From: Pseudomonadota bacterium
GTDB lineage: Bacteria > Pseudomonadota > Gammaproteobacteria > Burkholderiales > Burkholderiaceae_C
DNA length: 37,516 nt
NCBI GenBank assembly: GCA_963205375.1
Contig: CAUJJV010000151.1
Span: 1 to 37,516, forward strand
Reading direction: 5' to 3'
Translations under genes and position numbers: made by a program
Notes under the pieces: model-generated
Database searches by the model: none
The model's input: the letters and a program-made list of their open reading frames with translations, nothing else
What the model was told of the DNA's origin: nothing
In this document: positions 8,324 to 17,080 of the stretch, in pieces
Layout: every line of letters begins with the position of its first letter
How positions within the stretch are numbered: position 1 is the first letter of the stretch

Positions 8324-9256
8324 CTAGGTACACACATGTCCGTGCAACGGGCACTGTGCGGCATAGGCGCCGGTTTCAAGCTGCAGCGTGACATGTGCAA
8401 TCCCGAAGTGTTCTTCGAGTGCATGTTCGGCTGCATGCAGTAGCCCACCCTGGTCTATGGCGCCACCATCGAGCACCAGGTGGGCCGTCAACGCAATCTG
8501 CGAGGTGCCCATGGCCCAGACGTGCAGGTCGTGCACATCGGCCACACCGGGCAGCTCCAGCAACTCCTGGCGCACTTCAGCCAGATCAATGCCCACAGGT
8601 ACGCCGTCAAACAGCAGGTGCAGACTCTGGCTGAACAGGCTCCAGGTGCCCACGACAATGATCACGGCAATGGCCAGGCTCATGACCGGGTCCAGCCAGG
8701 TCCAGCCCTGCCAGAGGTACAGAGCCCCCCCAATGACCACGCCAAGCGACACCAGTGCGTCAGCCGCCATGTGCAGGAAAGCACCGCGGATATTGAGGTC
8801 CCCTTCCCTGCCGCGCATGAACATGAGCGCGGTAGCAGTGTTGATCAGAATGCCCACACCAGCCACCGCCATCATGGTCCAGCCCTGGGTCGCCTCGGGA
8901 GAGCGCAGGCGCCCGACCGCTTCCCAGCCCAGCGACCCCATGGCCACCAGCAGCAACAAGGCGTTCAGGAACGCAGCCAGGATGGAAGCACGCTTCCAGC
9001 CATAGGTGTGGCGCGCATCCGGCCGCAATTTACCGGCCAGTGCGCCGCCCCAGGCCAGCACCAGGCCAGCCACGTCGCTCAGGTTGTGCGCCGCATCGGC
9101 CAGCAGGGCCAGCGAATTGATGCGCCAGCCGTAATAACCCTCGATACAGACAAAAGCCAGGTTGAGCACGATGCCCACCGCAAAAGCCTGGTTGAACTCA
9201 GCAGGGCCGTGGTCATGTCCATGGTCGTGCCCATGGTGGTGGTGGCCCGTGCTCAC
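8324..9256 (-). CDS. czcD: Cation diffusion facilitator (CzcD-like) metal efflux transporter
   Basis: His-rich N-terminus STGHHHHGHDHGHDHG; CDF motifs (LLADAAHNLSDV, HMAADALVSLGVV); GTG start overlapping upstream TGA (GTGA). Confidence 0.9.
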   Translation of the reverse strand: MSTGHHHHGHDHGHDHGPAEFNQAFAVGIVLNLAFVCIEGYYGWRINSLALLADAAHNLSDVAGLVLAWGGALAGKLRPDARHTYGWKRASILAAFLNALLLLVAMGSLGWEAVGRLRSPEATQGWTMMAVAGVGILINTATALMFMRGREGDLNIRGAFLHMAADALVSLGVVIGGALYLWQGWTWLDPVMSLAIAVIIVVGTWSLFSQSLHLLFDGVPVGIDLAEVRQELLELPGVADVHDLHVWAMGTSQIALTAHLVLDGGAIDQGGLLHAAEHALEEHFGIAHVTLQLETGAYAAQCPLHGHVCT

Positions 9257-10548
9257 CACATACCCCCTTCGTACACTGGCGCGAATCCGCCGCCCGGCGT
9301 GCGGAAGTTGGTGGTCTGACCCTGATAGAGACGCGCCGCGACCCACTGCACCGCACCGTTGTACACATACTCGCGCAGGTCGAATTTCAAAACCTGGGCA
9401 GGTCCCGCCTCCGACTTTTCTGCAATGGTGCGCTCGCCCGGAGCCACCAGCGCCTGCGCCACATAGTCACCGGCCAGGATCTCCTGCCAGACCCGCTGTG
9501 TGATCTTGTCACCGCGGTAGGCCGCCTTGCTGCCGTACCCGGCAAAGGGCTTGAAAAACAGCTGTTTGCGCTGCGCCCACAGGCGCTCTGCGTTGGCAGG
9601 GTCTACCACTTCGGTGCGGGGAATGCTGGTCAGCAAAACGTCTTGTGTGGCCTGCGGCACGCCCAGGCTCTGGAGAGCAACCGGGTCACTCAACAGGACC
9701 AGGTTGCGCTTGTCGGCATACAGGGCGTGCGCCTGGGGATGGGGCGTCACCACAGCGGCGTGCTGCACATAGGCGTCCCGCAGGGTGGCACTTTGTGGCG
9801 CCCCCAATGAAAAATCCGTCAGCCGGTTGTAGACCAGGTCAACGGCAAGTTCCCCGTGCCACAGGGTCCCATCGCGCAAGACAAACTCCTGAGGGTCTGC
9901 AATCACTGCCTGCACGCCATGGCGCTGGAACAGCTCCTGAAACAACAGAAACTCGGGGTACAGGTACTGGTCCTGCGGCTTCTCGTCAACGATGGCAATG
10001 CTTTGCAGCGGGCGCTTGTGCCCCGAAAGAGCCCACTCCTGGCGGAACATGTCCATGATGCTCTCGCCAAAAGCCTGTGCCGTCTCCACTGGCGGCACCA
10101 GTGGCTCCACCTCGGCACAGCAGGCCCGCTGGGCCCGCGCCAGTGCGGCGTTGAGCATGGCACCACCGGCGTTGGTGTTGATCTCGATGAGCCCCAGCCC
10201 GCTCTCGGTGACATGAAAGTCGTAGCCAAAGAACACCCCCCGCGCGCCGCCCGGGTCCAGTCCGGCAATGTCCGGTGACTGCGCCAGCACCCGCGCGCGA
10301 TACGCAGGCATGGCCACCACCGATTCGATGGCGCGCACGACTTCAGCCATGCGCTGCATGTGCGCCGTCGACACAAACACGGGGCGCGCTGCAAACAGAT
10401 AAGGACAGCGTTCCCGCACCAGCGCAAACAGGCCGGGTTGCCCCAATTCAGACTCCAGTGCTCGGTGCAGGGCACTGTCGTCCAGACTGACGCAAAAACA
10501 TTCGCTGTTCAGCGTCTCGATAAAGTCGGGCGTGGCGGTTTCAAGCAT
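9253..10548 (-). CDS. ATP-grasp-type enzyme, apparently circularly permuted; function unknown
   Basis: EINTNAGGA motif near the N-terminus, KPFAGYGSKAAYRGD and LREYVYNGAVQWVAARLYQG near the C-terminus. Confidence 0.7.
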   Translation of the reverse strand: MLETATPDFIETLNSECFCVSLDDSALHRALESELGQPGLFALVRERCPYLFAARPVFVSTAHMQRMAEVVRAIESVVAMPAYRARVLAQSPDIAGLDPGGARGVFFGYDFHVTESGLGLIEINTNAGGAMLNAALARAQRACCAEVEPLVPPVETAQAFGESIMDMFRQEWALSGHKRPLQSIAIVDEKPQDQYLYPEFLLFQELFQRHGVQAVIADPQEFVLRDGTLWHGELAVDLVYNRLTDFSLGAPQSATLRDAYVQHAAVVTPHPQAHALYADKRNLVLLSDPVALQSLGVPQATQDVLLTSIPRTEVVDPANAERLWAQRKQLFFKPFAGYGSKAAYRGDKITQRVWQEILAGDYVAQALVAPGERTIAEKSEAGPAQVLKFDLREYVYNGAVQWVAARLYQGQTTNFRTPGGGFAPVYEGGMW

Positions 10549-10677
10549 GGCCCGATTCTGCCAGCCCGATGTTGGGTGCACTTGGACCTGAAAAGGCCTG
10601 GCTGCCAATTTCCCTACAGACCGGGGTATTGCGCTGCATCAATAGACAGCCAATCCTCTTTCGGCGCATGCCGAGCA

Positions 10678-10691
10678 TTGATGAATATCAA
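10678..10691. promoter_or_regulatory. FNR box, exact match (TTGAT-GAAT-ATCAA)
   Basis: Perfect palindromic FNR/Anr consensus, 55 bp upstream of the DUF3149 start. Confidence 0.8.
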
Positions 10692-10746
10692 TCGCCAGAT
10701 GTGCCTGAGGAAGCACACTGTGCAGATCCAACCAAAGGAGTACCCC

Positions 10747-10890
10747 ATGAAATTACTGACGGACCTTTTTTCTACCGACTATGGGCTGATGAGCATTAGT
10801 GGCATTTTCTTCATGCTGGGCATGGGCGTTTTCTTTCTCCGCTTCTTCAGTCGCAAGATGGAAGAAGATGCCAGGGCAGCCGGAAAATAG
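10747..10890 (+). CDS. DUF3149-like single-TM mini-protein (47 aa)
   Basis: MKLLTDLFSTDYGLMSISGIFFMLGMGVFFLRFFSRKMEED; AAAGGAG RBS upstream. Confidence 0.8.
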   Translation: MKLLTDLFSTDYGLMSISGIFFMLGMGVFFLRFFSRKMEEDARAAGK

Positions 10891-10907
10891 GACGAAATTG
10901 CGCGGAC

Positions 10908-11225
10908 TTAGTGGCCGCCACTGATCAACCAGCGGACCAGCGCACGGGCAGTTTCTTCAGACAACCGCTGGTGCGCCCGGACGCCACCAAAGAGATGCCC
11001 TTGCCGTAGCTTCTCGGCCAGTTCAGCTTCTGCTGAGGGCATGTTGCGGTAACGGGCATAGTCCTCGGCAATCTGCTCAAAGGCTGGGACGTTTTTTTTG
11101 GGTGGACTCCCATGACAGGAATAGCATCCCTTGTCCAATGCCAGCTGGGCATTGGCATGCGCTGGCAATGAGTAGCTTGCAACTACCCCTATTGCGACAT
11201 AGCTGATCAGCTGTTTCATCACCAT
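10908..11225 (-). CDS. Small monoheme cytochrome c
   Basis: Signal peptide plus CYSCHG heme motif. Confidence 0.85.
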   Translation of the reverse strand: MVMKQLISYVAIGVVASYSLPAHANAQLALDKGCYSCHGSPPKKNVPAFEQIAEDYARYRNMPSAEAELAEKLRQGHLFGGVRAHQRLSEETARALVRWLISGGH

Positions 11226-11247
11226 ATGCGCAGCTCCACAATCCTCG

Positions 11248-11952
11248 TCAGGCTACTTGCAGCCGTTCGATATTGACAATACGGTAGGCCCTGCCGTTCT
11301 TGTCCAGCGGCTCCAGTGTCTGCTCGCGCACAAGGGCGCTGATTTCGCGGCTGACCGTCTCCATCTTCAGGTCGAGCATGGCGCCCATGTCCTCGCGCGC
11401 AAACAGCGTCACGTATTGCGCATCGGTACTACTGCGCATCTTGAGTACAAAGTTGCACACGCGGTTGCGCGCAGTACCGAAATTCAGATCGGCCAGCCAG
11501 TCGTCAGCTTCTTTCAGGGTACGCGACCACTTTTCCATCAGCCGCCGATGCAGCCTGGGTGACTGCGCACCCAAAGCCTGAATCACCGCCAGGGGAATCC
11601 GGCACACCGAAATGTCTGTCAACGCCACGGCATCGGTGTCGTACCGTGAATGGGCCAGGGCTTCGAGCCCGGCCACATCCCCAGGACGTAATACCCGAAC
11701 AATGCGCTGACGCCCGTCACTGGTGGCGCGCACCAGTTTGATCAGCCCGGTACGCAAGGTAAAGATACCCTGCGCAGCAATCGCTTCCTGAAACAGCTCG
11801 GTTCCTGCGCGGATTTCCAGATCGTCAATCGGAGCGTGGATCATGCCGAAATCCTGCTCATTCAGGTCAGCAAAAAGCACCATGTCGCGGATGCCGCAAT
11901 TGCGGCAGTCGGATGTGCCTCGCCACGCGGATTCGGTTTTGATGGGGATCAT
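11248..11952 (-). CDS. Crp/Fnr-family transcriptional regulator
   Basis: cNMP-binding fold, HTH with ETVSRE (E-x-x-S-R), N-terminal CRNCGIRD, internal ISVCRIP. Confidence 0.93.
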   Translation of the reverse strand: MIPIKTESAWRGTSDCRNCGIRDMVLFADLNEQDFGMIHAPIDDLEIRAGTELFQEAIAAQGIFTLRTGLIKLVRATSDGRQRIVRVLRPGDVAGLEALAHSRYDTDAVALTDISVCRIPLAVIQALGAQSPRLHRRLMEKWSRTLKEADDWLADLNFGTARNRVCNFVLKMRSSTDAQYVTLFAREDMGAMLDLKMETVSREISALVREQTLEPLDKNGRAYRIVNIERLQVA

Positions 11953-12037
11953 GGAGGCAGTGCTTGGAAGAGGGGTTCTGGCACTCGACTATATTCGTGC
12001 AGACGGATGCAATTGTCGCATCAGCAAGGAAATTCCC

Positions 12038-12781
12038 ATGGCGGTGGTATTTGAGTTTGGTGAGCAAATGGACGGAATTCCCGTGCGGGTCGTCAATGAG
12101 CGTGCGGTGCGCGCTGCAGCAGGTTTGCTGTTTGTTCCCGCATTTGTTGCGTTCATGAACGCCATGCTGCTGGGCAACTTCCAGCCCACGCGTGTGTTTA
12201 TCGTGCTGTTTCTGGTGGACATGGCGGTGCGGCTTTTTATCAACCCGCGCTGGTCGCCCAGTCTGATCGCCGGGCAATGGATCGTGCGCTCGCAGCAACC
12301 CGAGTGGGTGGGGGCCCCGCAAAAACGCTTTGCCTGGGGCCTGGGGCTGCTGCTGGCCATTGCCATGTTCTTTCTGATGGTGGTCAACCAGGTCATTGGG
12401 CCTATCAATATGCTGGTGTGCGGCACTTGCCTGGTGTTGATGTTTTTCGAGTCAGCGTTTGGCATCTGCCTGGGCTGCAAGCTCTACAACCTGTTCAACC
12501 GCGAAGCAGCACAACTGTGCCCCGGCGGCGCATGCGCGATTCCCGCAAAAGACGTCAAAGGGCTGGGCTGGGCGCAGCGCCTGGTGCTTTTGGGTTTTGC
12601 CGGCCTGATCGTGGTCACGTCGCAATGGGTGCGCAGCACGGCCCCAGCCAGGGCGCCTGTGGCCAACGCACCACTGGCAGCGCCCCAGGATGCTGCCGAG
12701 GCCGAGCGTTGCAAGGTCCCTGAATTTGCCAAGGCCATCGGCCACGAGGCCCAGTGGAAACTGCATAACCACTGTCCATAG
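12038..12781 (+). CDS. DUF4395-like integral membrane protein with extra Cys motifs
   Basis: Multiple TM segments; FGICLGCKLYNLF and CPGGAC motifs; ...ERCKVPEFAKAIGHEAQWKLHNHCP tail. Confidence 0.7.
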   Translation: MAVVFEFGEQMDGIPVRVVNERAVRAAAGLLFVPAFVAFMNAMLLGNFQPTRVFIVLFLVDMAVRLFINPRWSPSLIAGQWIVRSQQPEWVGAPQKRFAWGLGLLLAIAMFFLMVVNQVIGPINMLVCGTCLVLMFFESAFGICLGCKLYNLFNREAAQLCPGGACAIPAKDVKGLGWAQRLVLLGFAGLIVVTSQWVRSTAPARAPVANAPLAAPQDAAEAERCKVPEFAKAIGHEAQWKLHNHCP

Positions 12782-12842
12782 TCCGGGCGCTCCCGAAATC
12801 AACATACCCCAGCAAGTATCCGAACAATCGCCTACAATCAAT

Positions 12843-12858
12843 GTAATTACCCAATTAC
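12843..12858. promoter_or_regulatory. Palindrome GTAATT-ACCC-AATTAC, candidate TetR autoregulatory operator
   Basis: Perfect 6-bp inverted repeat 5 bp upstream of the TetR start codon. Confidence 0.5.
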
Positions 12859-12863
12859 TTGAT

Positions 12864-13505
12864 ATGCAAGCTCCTCTGAAACGCCCCAAGCAGGCCACCG
12901 AAGCACGCCAGGCCAGCCTGGTCGAGGCAGCCTTGCTCCTTGCATCGCAACGCAGTCCGGCAGACATCACGACTGCCGATCTGGCACAGGCTGTCGGCAT
13001 CACCCAGGGCGCGGTATTTCGCCATTTCTCCAGCAAGGAGGCCATCTGGGTAGCCGTGCTGGACTGGACTGCAGATGCCTTGATGGCCCGCCTGCAGGCA
13101 GCAGCCGCCATCGCCAATGCAGCGGGGCCGTCGCACGCCACTCCGCTGACTGCCCTGCGCGCCGTGTTCATGGCCCATGTGGACTTCGTGATGGAGCACC
13201 CAGGCGTGCCACGCGTTATTTTTCAGGAATTGCAGCACGCCCAGGACTCCGCGCTGAAAGCCCGTGTGCGCACACTGATGCAGAGGTACCGGGCGCTGGT
13301 GACCGGGTTGCTGGAGCAATCCCATGCAAACAAGCTACTGGCCAGCACGGTGGATTTGAACGCTGCAGCGGTGCTGTTCATGGGCTCGGTGCAGGGGCTG
13401 GTGATGCAGGCCATGCTGAGCGGCCAGGTCTCGGCCATGGGCGCTCTGGCACCGGAAGTTTTCGCCATTTACCTGCGCGGTATTGCAAAAAAGGAACTGA
13501 CATGA
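12864..13505 (+). CDS. TetR/AcrR-family transcriptional regulator
   Basis: N-terminal HTH ITTADLAQAVGITQGAVFRHFSSKEAIWVAVLD; ATGA overlap with next gene. Confidence 0.93.
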   Translation: MQAPLKRPKQATEARQASLVEAALLLASQRSPADITTADLAQAVGITQGAVFRHFSSKEAIWVAVLDWTADALMARLQAAAAIANAAGPSHATPLTALRAVFMAHVDFVMEHPGVPRVIFQELQHAQDSALKARVRTLMQRYRALVTGLLEQSHANKLLASTVDLNAAAVLFMGSVQGLVMQAMLSGQVSAMGALAPEVFAIYLRGIAKKELT

Positions 13506-14716
13506 ACACCCCTACCCTATTTCGACGCATCGGCCTGGGTGCCTTGGCACTCGCACTGGTCGGCACTATCGCCTACGTGGTACTCAACGCCGGGCCGCTG
13601 GCACCTATCCGCGTGACGGCGCACACCGTTCAGGAAGGCCGACTGACCCCTGCCATCTTCGGCATCGGCACCGTCGAGGCACGGCGCAGCTGGATGGTGG
13701 GCCCCACGGTCGCCGGCCGGGTATTGCGTGTACAGGTGGATGTGGGCGATACGGTCAAGGCCGGGCAGCTGCTGGCGGAAATGGACCCGGTGGACTTGGA
13801 CCAGCGGCTGAGCGCGCTGGATGCAGCGCTGGCGCGCGCCACCAGCACCCAGAGCGCAGCCCAGGCCCAGGTGGCAGATGCCACTGCACGGCGCGACCTG
13901 GCGGCCATCAACCTGAAACGCAACCAGGACCTGGCAACCCAGAATTTCATCAGTTCTGGTGCGCTGGAGTCACGCTTCCAGGAGAAGACTTCGGCCGACG
14001 CCGCACTGCAGGCCGCCCAGGCCAATCTCGCAGGTACTGGCCAGGACCTGGTCCGCCAGAAGGCCGAACGTGCTGCACTGGCGCAGCAACGTGGCAATGT
14101 GCGCCTGCTGGCGCCCGCCGATGGCATCGTGACCAGCCGTGACGCCGAAGCAGGAAGCACCGTGGTGGCGGGTCAACCGGTGCTGCGGTTGGTCGATCCT
14201 GACAGCCTGTGGATCAAGTTGCGGGTGGACCAGGGCCGCTCCGGCGGACTGGCGCCAGGCCTGAACGCCAGCATTGTGTTGCGCTCACAACCCCATACCC
14301 CTCTGACAGGACATGTGGCTCGCCTGGACCTGATGGCCGACAGTGTGACCGAGGAGCGCATTGCGCAGGTGGCCTTCACCCCACCGCCAGCCGGCGGCAG
14401 GGTCACGGCCGCGGTGGGTGAAATGGCCGAAGTCACACTGCAGTTGCCTCAAACAGGCACAGCACTGCTGGTACCCAACGCCAGCATCCAGCGCCAGCAG
14501 GGGCAAACTACCGTCTGGCGTCTGGAAGACGGCAAACCGGTGTCCGTGCCAGTGCGTCTGGGGGCCAGCAGCCTCGACGGACAGGTGCAGGTGCTGGAGG
14601 GATTGAAAGCCGGGGACGCCATCGTGGTGTACAGCCAGAAGGCGCTCGCCCCCAACGCCCGCGTGAAGGTGGTGGATGCGCTGGTCAAAGCACAGTCACA
14701 GGGCGGCACGCCATGA
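13502..14716 (+). CDS. HlyD/DevB-type periplasmic adaptor (membrane fusion protein)
   Basis: GPTVAGRVLRVQVDVGDTVKAGQLLAEMD lipoyl-like domain, coiled-coil hairpin; operon with ABC permease/ATPase. Confidence 0.92.
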   Translation: MNTPTLFRRIGLGALALALVGTIAYVVLNAGPLAPIRVTAHTVQEGRLTPAIFGIGTVEARRSWMVGPTVAGRVLRVQVDVGDTVKAGQLLAEMDPVDLDQRLSALDAALARATSTQSAAQAQVADATARRDLAAINLKRNQDLATQNFISSGALESRFQEKTSADAALQAAQANLAGTGQDLVRQKAERAALAQQRGNVRLLAPADGIVTSRDAEAGSTVVAGQPVLRLVDPDSLWIKLRVDQGRSGGLAPGLNASIVLRSQPHTPLTGHVARLDLMADSVTEERIAQVAFTPPPAGGRVTAAVGEMAEVTLQLPQTGTALLVPNASIQRQQGQTTVWRLEDGKPVSVPVRLGASSLDGQVQVLEGLKAGDAIVVYSQKALAPNARVKVVDALVKAQSQGGTP

Positions 14717-15906
14717 TCAGCCTGGCCGGGCGCGACATCGCGCACAGCTGGAGCAAGTTTGTCTTCACCGGCATGGGCCTGGGGCTGCTGATCGGTGTCA
14801 CGCTGACCATGGCCGGGGTGTACCGTGGCATGGTCGATGATGCCCACGCCCTGCTCAACAACAGCCGCGCCGACTTGTGGGTGGTGCAGAAGGATACCCA
14901 GGGCCCTTACGCCGAAGCATCCAGCCTGAAAGATGACATCGTGCGTAGCGTGCGCGGCATGCCCGGTGTAGCCCAGGCCTCCAATGTGACCTACTTCACC
15001 ATGCAGGTGCAGGGCCACGACGGTGCCGACTCGCGCGCGATGGTGGTGGGCATGGAGCCGGGGCAGCCCGGTGAACCCGGCTACCTGCTGGCGGGACGAC
15101 AAATCACGCGGGGTCACTATGAAGCCATCGCCGATATCAAGACCGGCTTCGAAATGGGGGAACGCATCCGGATTCGCCGCCATGACTACACCGTGGTCGG
15201 ACTCACCCAGCGCATGGTGTCCTCGGGCGGCGACCCGATGGTGTTCATTGCCCTCAAGGATGCACAGGAGGCGCAGTTCCTGAAAGACAACGATGCCATC
15301 GTCAATGACCGGACCCGAACGGCTGCCAACCCAGCCTTCAACCGCCCTGGCGTACCCGGCCTGCTCGATGCGGTGCAGTCCCTGCAAACCAGCAGCCACA
15401 ACGTGAACGCGGTGCTGGTCCAACTGGCGCCCGGTTTTGACGCGGCCCAGGTGGCGCAACCCATACGCCGCTGGAAGCACCTGCAGGTGTTCACCCGCGC
15501 GGACATGGAAGAGATTCTGGTGGCCAAACTGATTGCAACCGCCGCCAAGCAGATCTTCATGTTTCTGGTGATTCTGGCCGTGGTGAGCGCAGCCATTGTG
15601 GCCTTCATCATCTACACCATGACACTGGGCAAGATTCGCGAGATTGCGGTCCTCAAGCTCATTGGCACCCGCAACATCACCATTGCCAGCATGATCCTGC
15701 AGCAGGCCCTGGGTCTGGGGCTGATCGGTTTCTTTGTGGGCAAAGTGGCCGCCACCCTGTGGGCACCGGTGTTCCCCAAATTTGTGTTGCTGCTCACGCA
15801 GGATGCCATTACCGGGCTCATCGTCACGCTGGTGATTTGCGCCCTGGCCAGTACGCTGGCCATCCGTGCGGCACTCAAGGTGGATCCTGCGGAGGCGATC
15901 GGATGA
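14713..15906 (+). CDS. ABC transporter permease (DevC/FtsX-MacB type)
   Basis: FtsX-like C-terminal TMs (YTMTLGKIREIAVLKLIGTRN), N-terminal TM and periplasmic domain. Confidence 0.92.
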   Translation: MISLAGRDIAHSWSKFVFTGMGLGLLIGVTLTMAGVYRGMVDDAHALLNNSRADLWVVQKDTQGPYAEASSLKDDIVRSVRGMPGVAQASNVTYFTMQVQGHDGADSRAMVVGMEPGQPGEPGYLLAGRQITRGHYEAIADIKTGFEMGERIRIRRHDYTVVGLTQRMVSSGGDPMVFIALKDAQEAQFLKDNDAIVNDRTRTAANPAFNRPGVPGLLDAVQSLQTSSHNVNAVLVQLAPGFDAAQVAQPIRRWKHLQVFTRADMEEILVAKLIATAAKQIFMFLVILAVVSAAIVAFIIYTMTLGKIREIAVLKLIGTRNITIASMILQQALGLGLIGFFVGKVAATLWAPVFPKFVLLLTQDAITGLIVTLVICALASTLAIRAALKVDPAEAIG

Positions 15907-16637
15907 TGCTGAAAACCAACTCCTCCCCGGCATCGCCCGGGGGCATCCTGATCGAAGGCCTGCGCAAGGTCTACGGCCAGGGCGACACCGCCGTGGAAGC
16001 CCTCAAGGATGTCAATATGGCCGTGGCACCCGGCGAAGTGGTCGGGCTGGTGGGGCCTTCCGGCTCGGGCAAAAGCACTTTGCTGAAATGCCTGGGCGCC
16101 ATCATCGAACCCACCTCGGGCCGCATGACGCTGGGCAGCGACGTGATTTATGACAACGGCTGGAAGGTCAGGGATTTGCGCAGCCTGCGGCGTGACCGCA
16201 TCGGGTTTGTGTTCCAGGCACCCTACCTGATCCCGTTTCTGGATGTCACGGACAACGTGGCGCTGCTGCCCATGCTGGCTGGCGTCCCCAATGCCCAGGC
16301 GCGGTTGCGTGCACTGGAACTGCTGACTGCGCTGGATGTACAGCACCGCGCCAAGGCACAGCCATCGCAGTTGTCAGGAGGCGAGCAACAGCGCGTTTCC
16401 ATCGCACGGGCTCTGGCCAACCGCCCACCGGTGATTCTGGCGGACGAGCCCACAGCCCCACTGGACAGCGAACGGGCTTTGGGCGTCATGCGCATCCTGA
16501 ACCAGATGGCACAGCATGCGCAGACCGCCATCATCGTGGTCACCCACGACGAAAAGATCATCCCGACCTTCAAGCGGATTTACCACATCCGTGATGGGCA
16601 CACCTTTGAGGAAGCGGGAGAAGGACGCGACCTGTAA
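15903..16637 (+). CDS. ABC transporter ATP-binding protein (DevA/LolD-like)
   Basis: Walker A GPSGSGKST, signature LSGGEQQRVSIARAL, Walker B VILADEPT. Confidence 0.96.
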   Translation: MMLKTNSSPASPGGILIEGLRKVYGQGDTAVEALKDVNMAVAPGEVVGLVGPSGSGKSTLLKCLGAIIEPTSGRMTLGSDVIYDNGWKVRDLRSLRRDRIGFVFQAPYLIPFLDVTDNVALLPMLAGVPNAQARLRALELLTALDVQHRAKAQPSQLSGGEQQRVSIARALANRPPVILADEPTAPLDSERALGVMRILNQMAQHAQTAIIVVTHDEKIIPTFKRIYHIRDGHTFEEAGEGRDL

Positions 16638-16675
16638 CGGCGCAAGCCGGGCTACCCCACTTGAAAGGACTGGCT

Positions 16676-17077
16676 ATGGAACTATCGAAAACGCTCAAGG
16701 TACTCGGCGTCATCGCGATTGTCTTTGGTGCATTAACCATCTTCAGCGGTGGTCGGGCGCTGTTTGGCGGGGACGAAGCACGTGCCGCCGTAGGCCATGC
16801 GGTCGGCTTTGTACTGTGGTTCAACTTTCTGGCGGGATTTGCCTACGTACTGACGGGCGTCGGGATTCTGGCGCGAAAGCCCTGGGCTGCCGCCACGGCT
16901 CTGGCGCTGGCGCTATCCACAGGTGGCGTCGCTCTTGCTTTTGGGCTGCACGTGATCAACGGGGGCGCCTATGAAATCCGTACCGTCGGTGCGCTGGCGC
17001 TGCGTTTGGGGTTCTGGATGGTGGCAGCAAAAATTGCCGGGCCCCTGTGGGCTCACCGGCGTACCCTTCAACCCTAG
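16676..17077 (+). CDS. Small four-TM integral membrane protein
   Basis: 133 aa hydrophobic ORF, downstream of ABC genes. Confidence 0.7.
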   Translation: MELSKTLKVLGVIAIVFGALTIFSGGRALFGGDEARAAVGHAVGFVLWFNFLAGFAYVLTGVGILARKPWAAATALALALSTGGVALAFGLHVINGGAYEIRTVGALALRLGFWMVAAKIAGPLWAHRRTLQP

Positions 17078-17080
17078 GCC

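Noticed and set aside
14449-15933. 494-aa minus-strand ORF opposite the ABC permease/adaptor
   Set aside because: Shadow ORF; the plus-strand genes have overlapping start/stop signals and clear family motifs.
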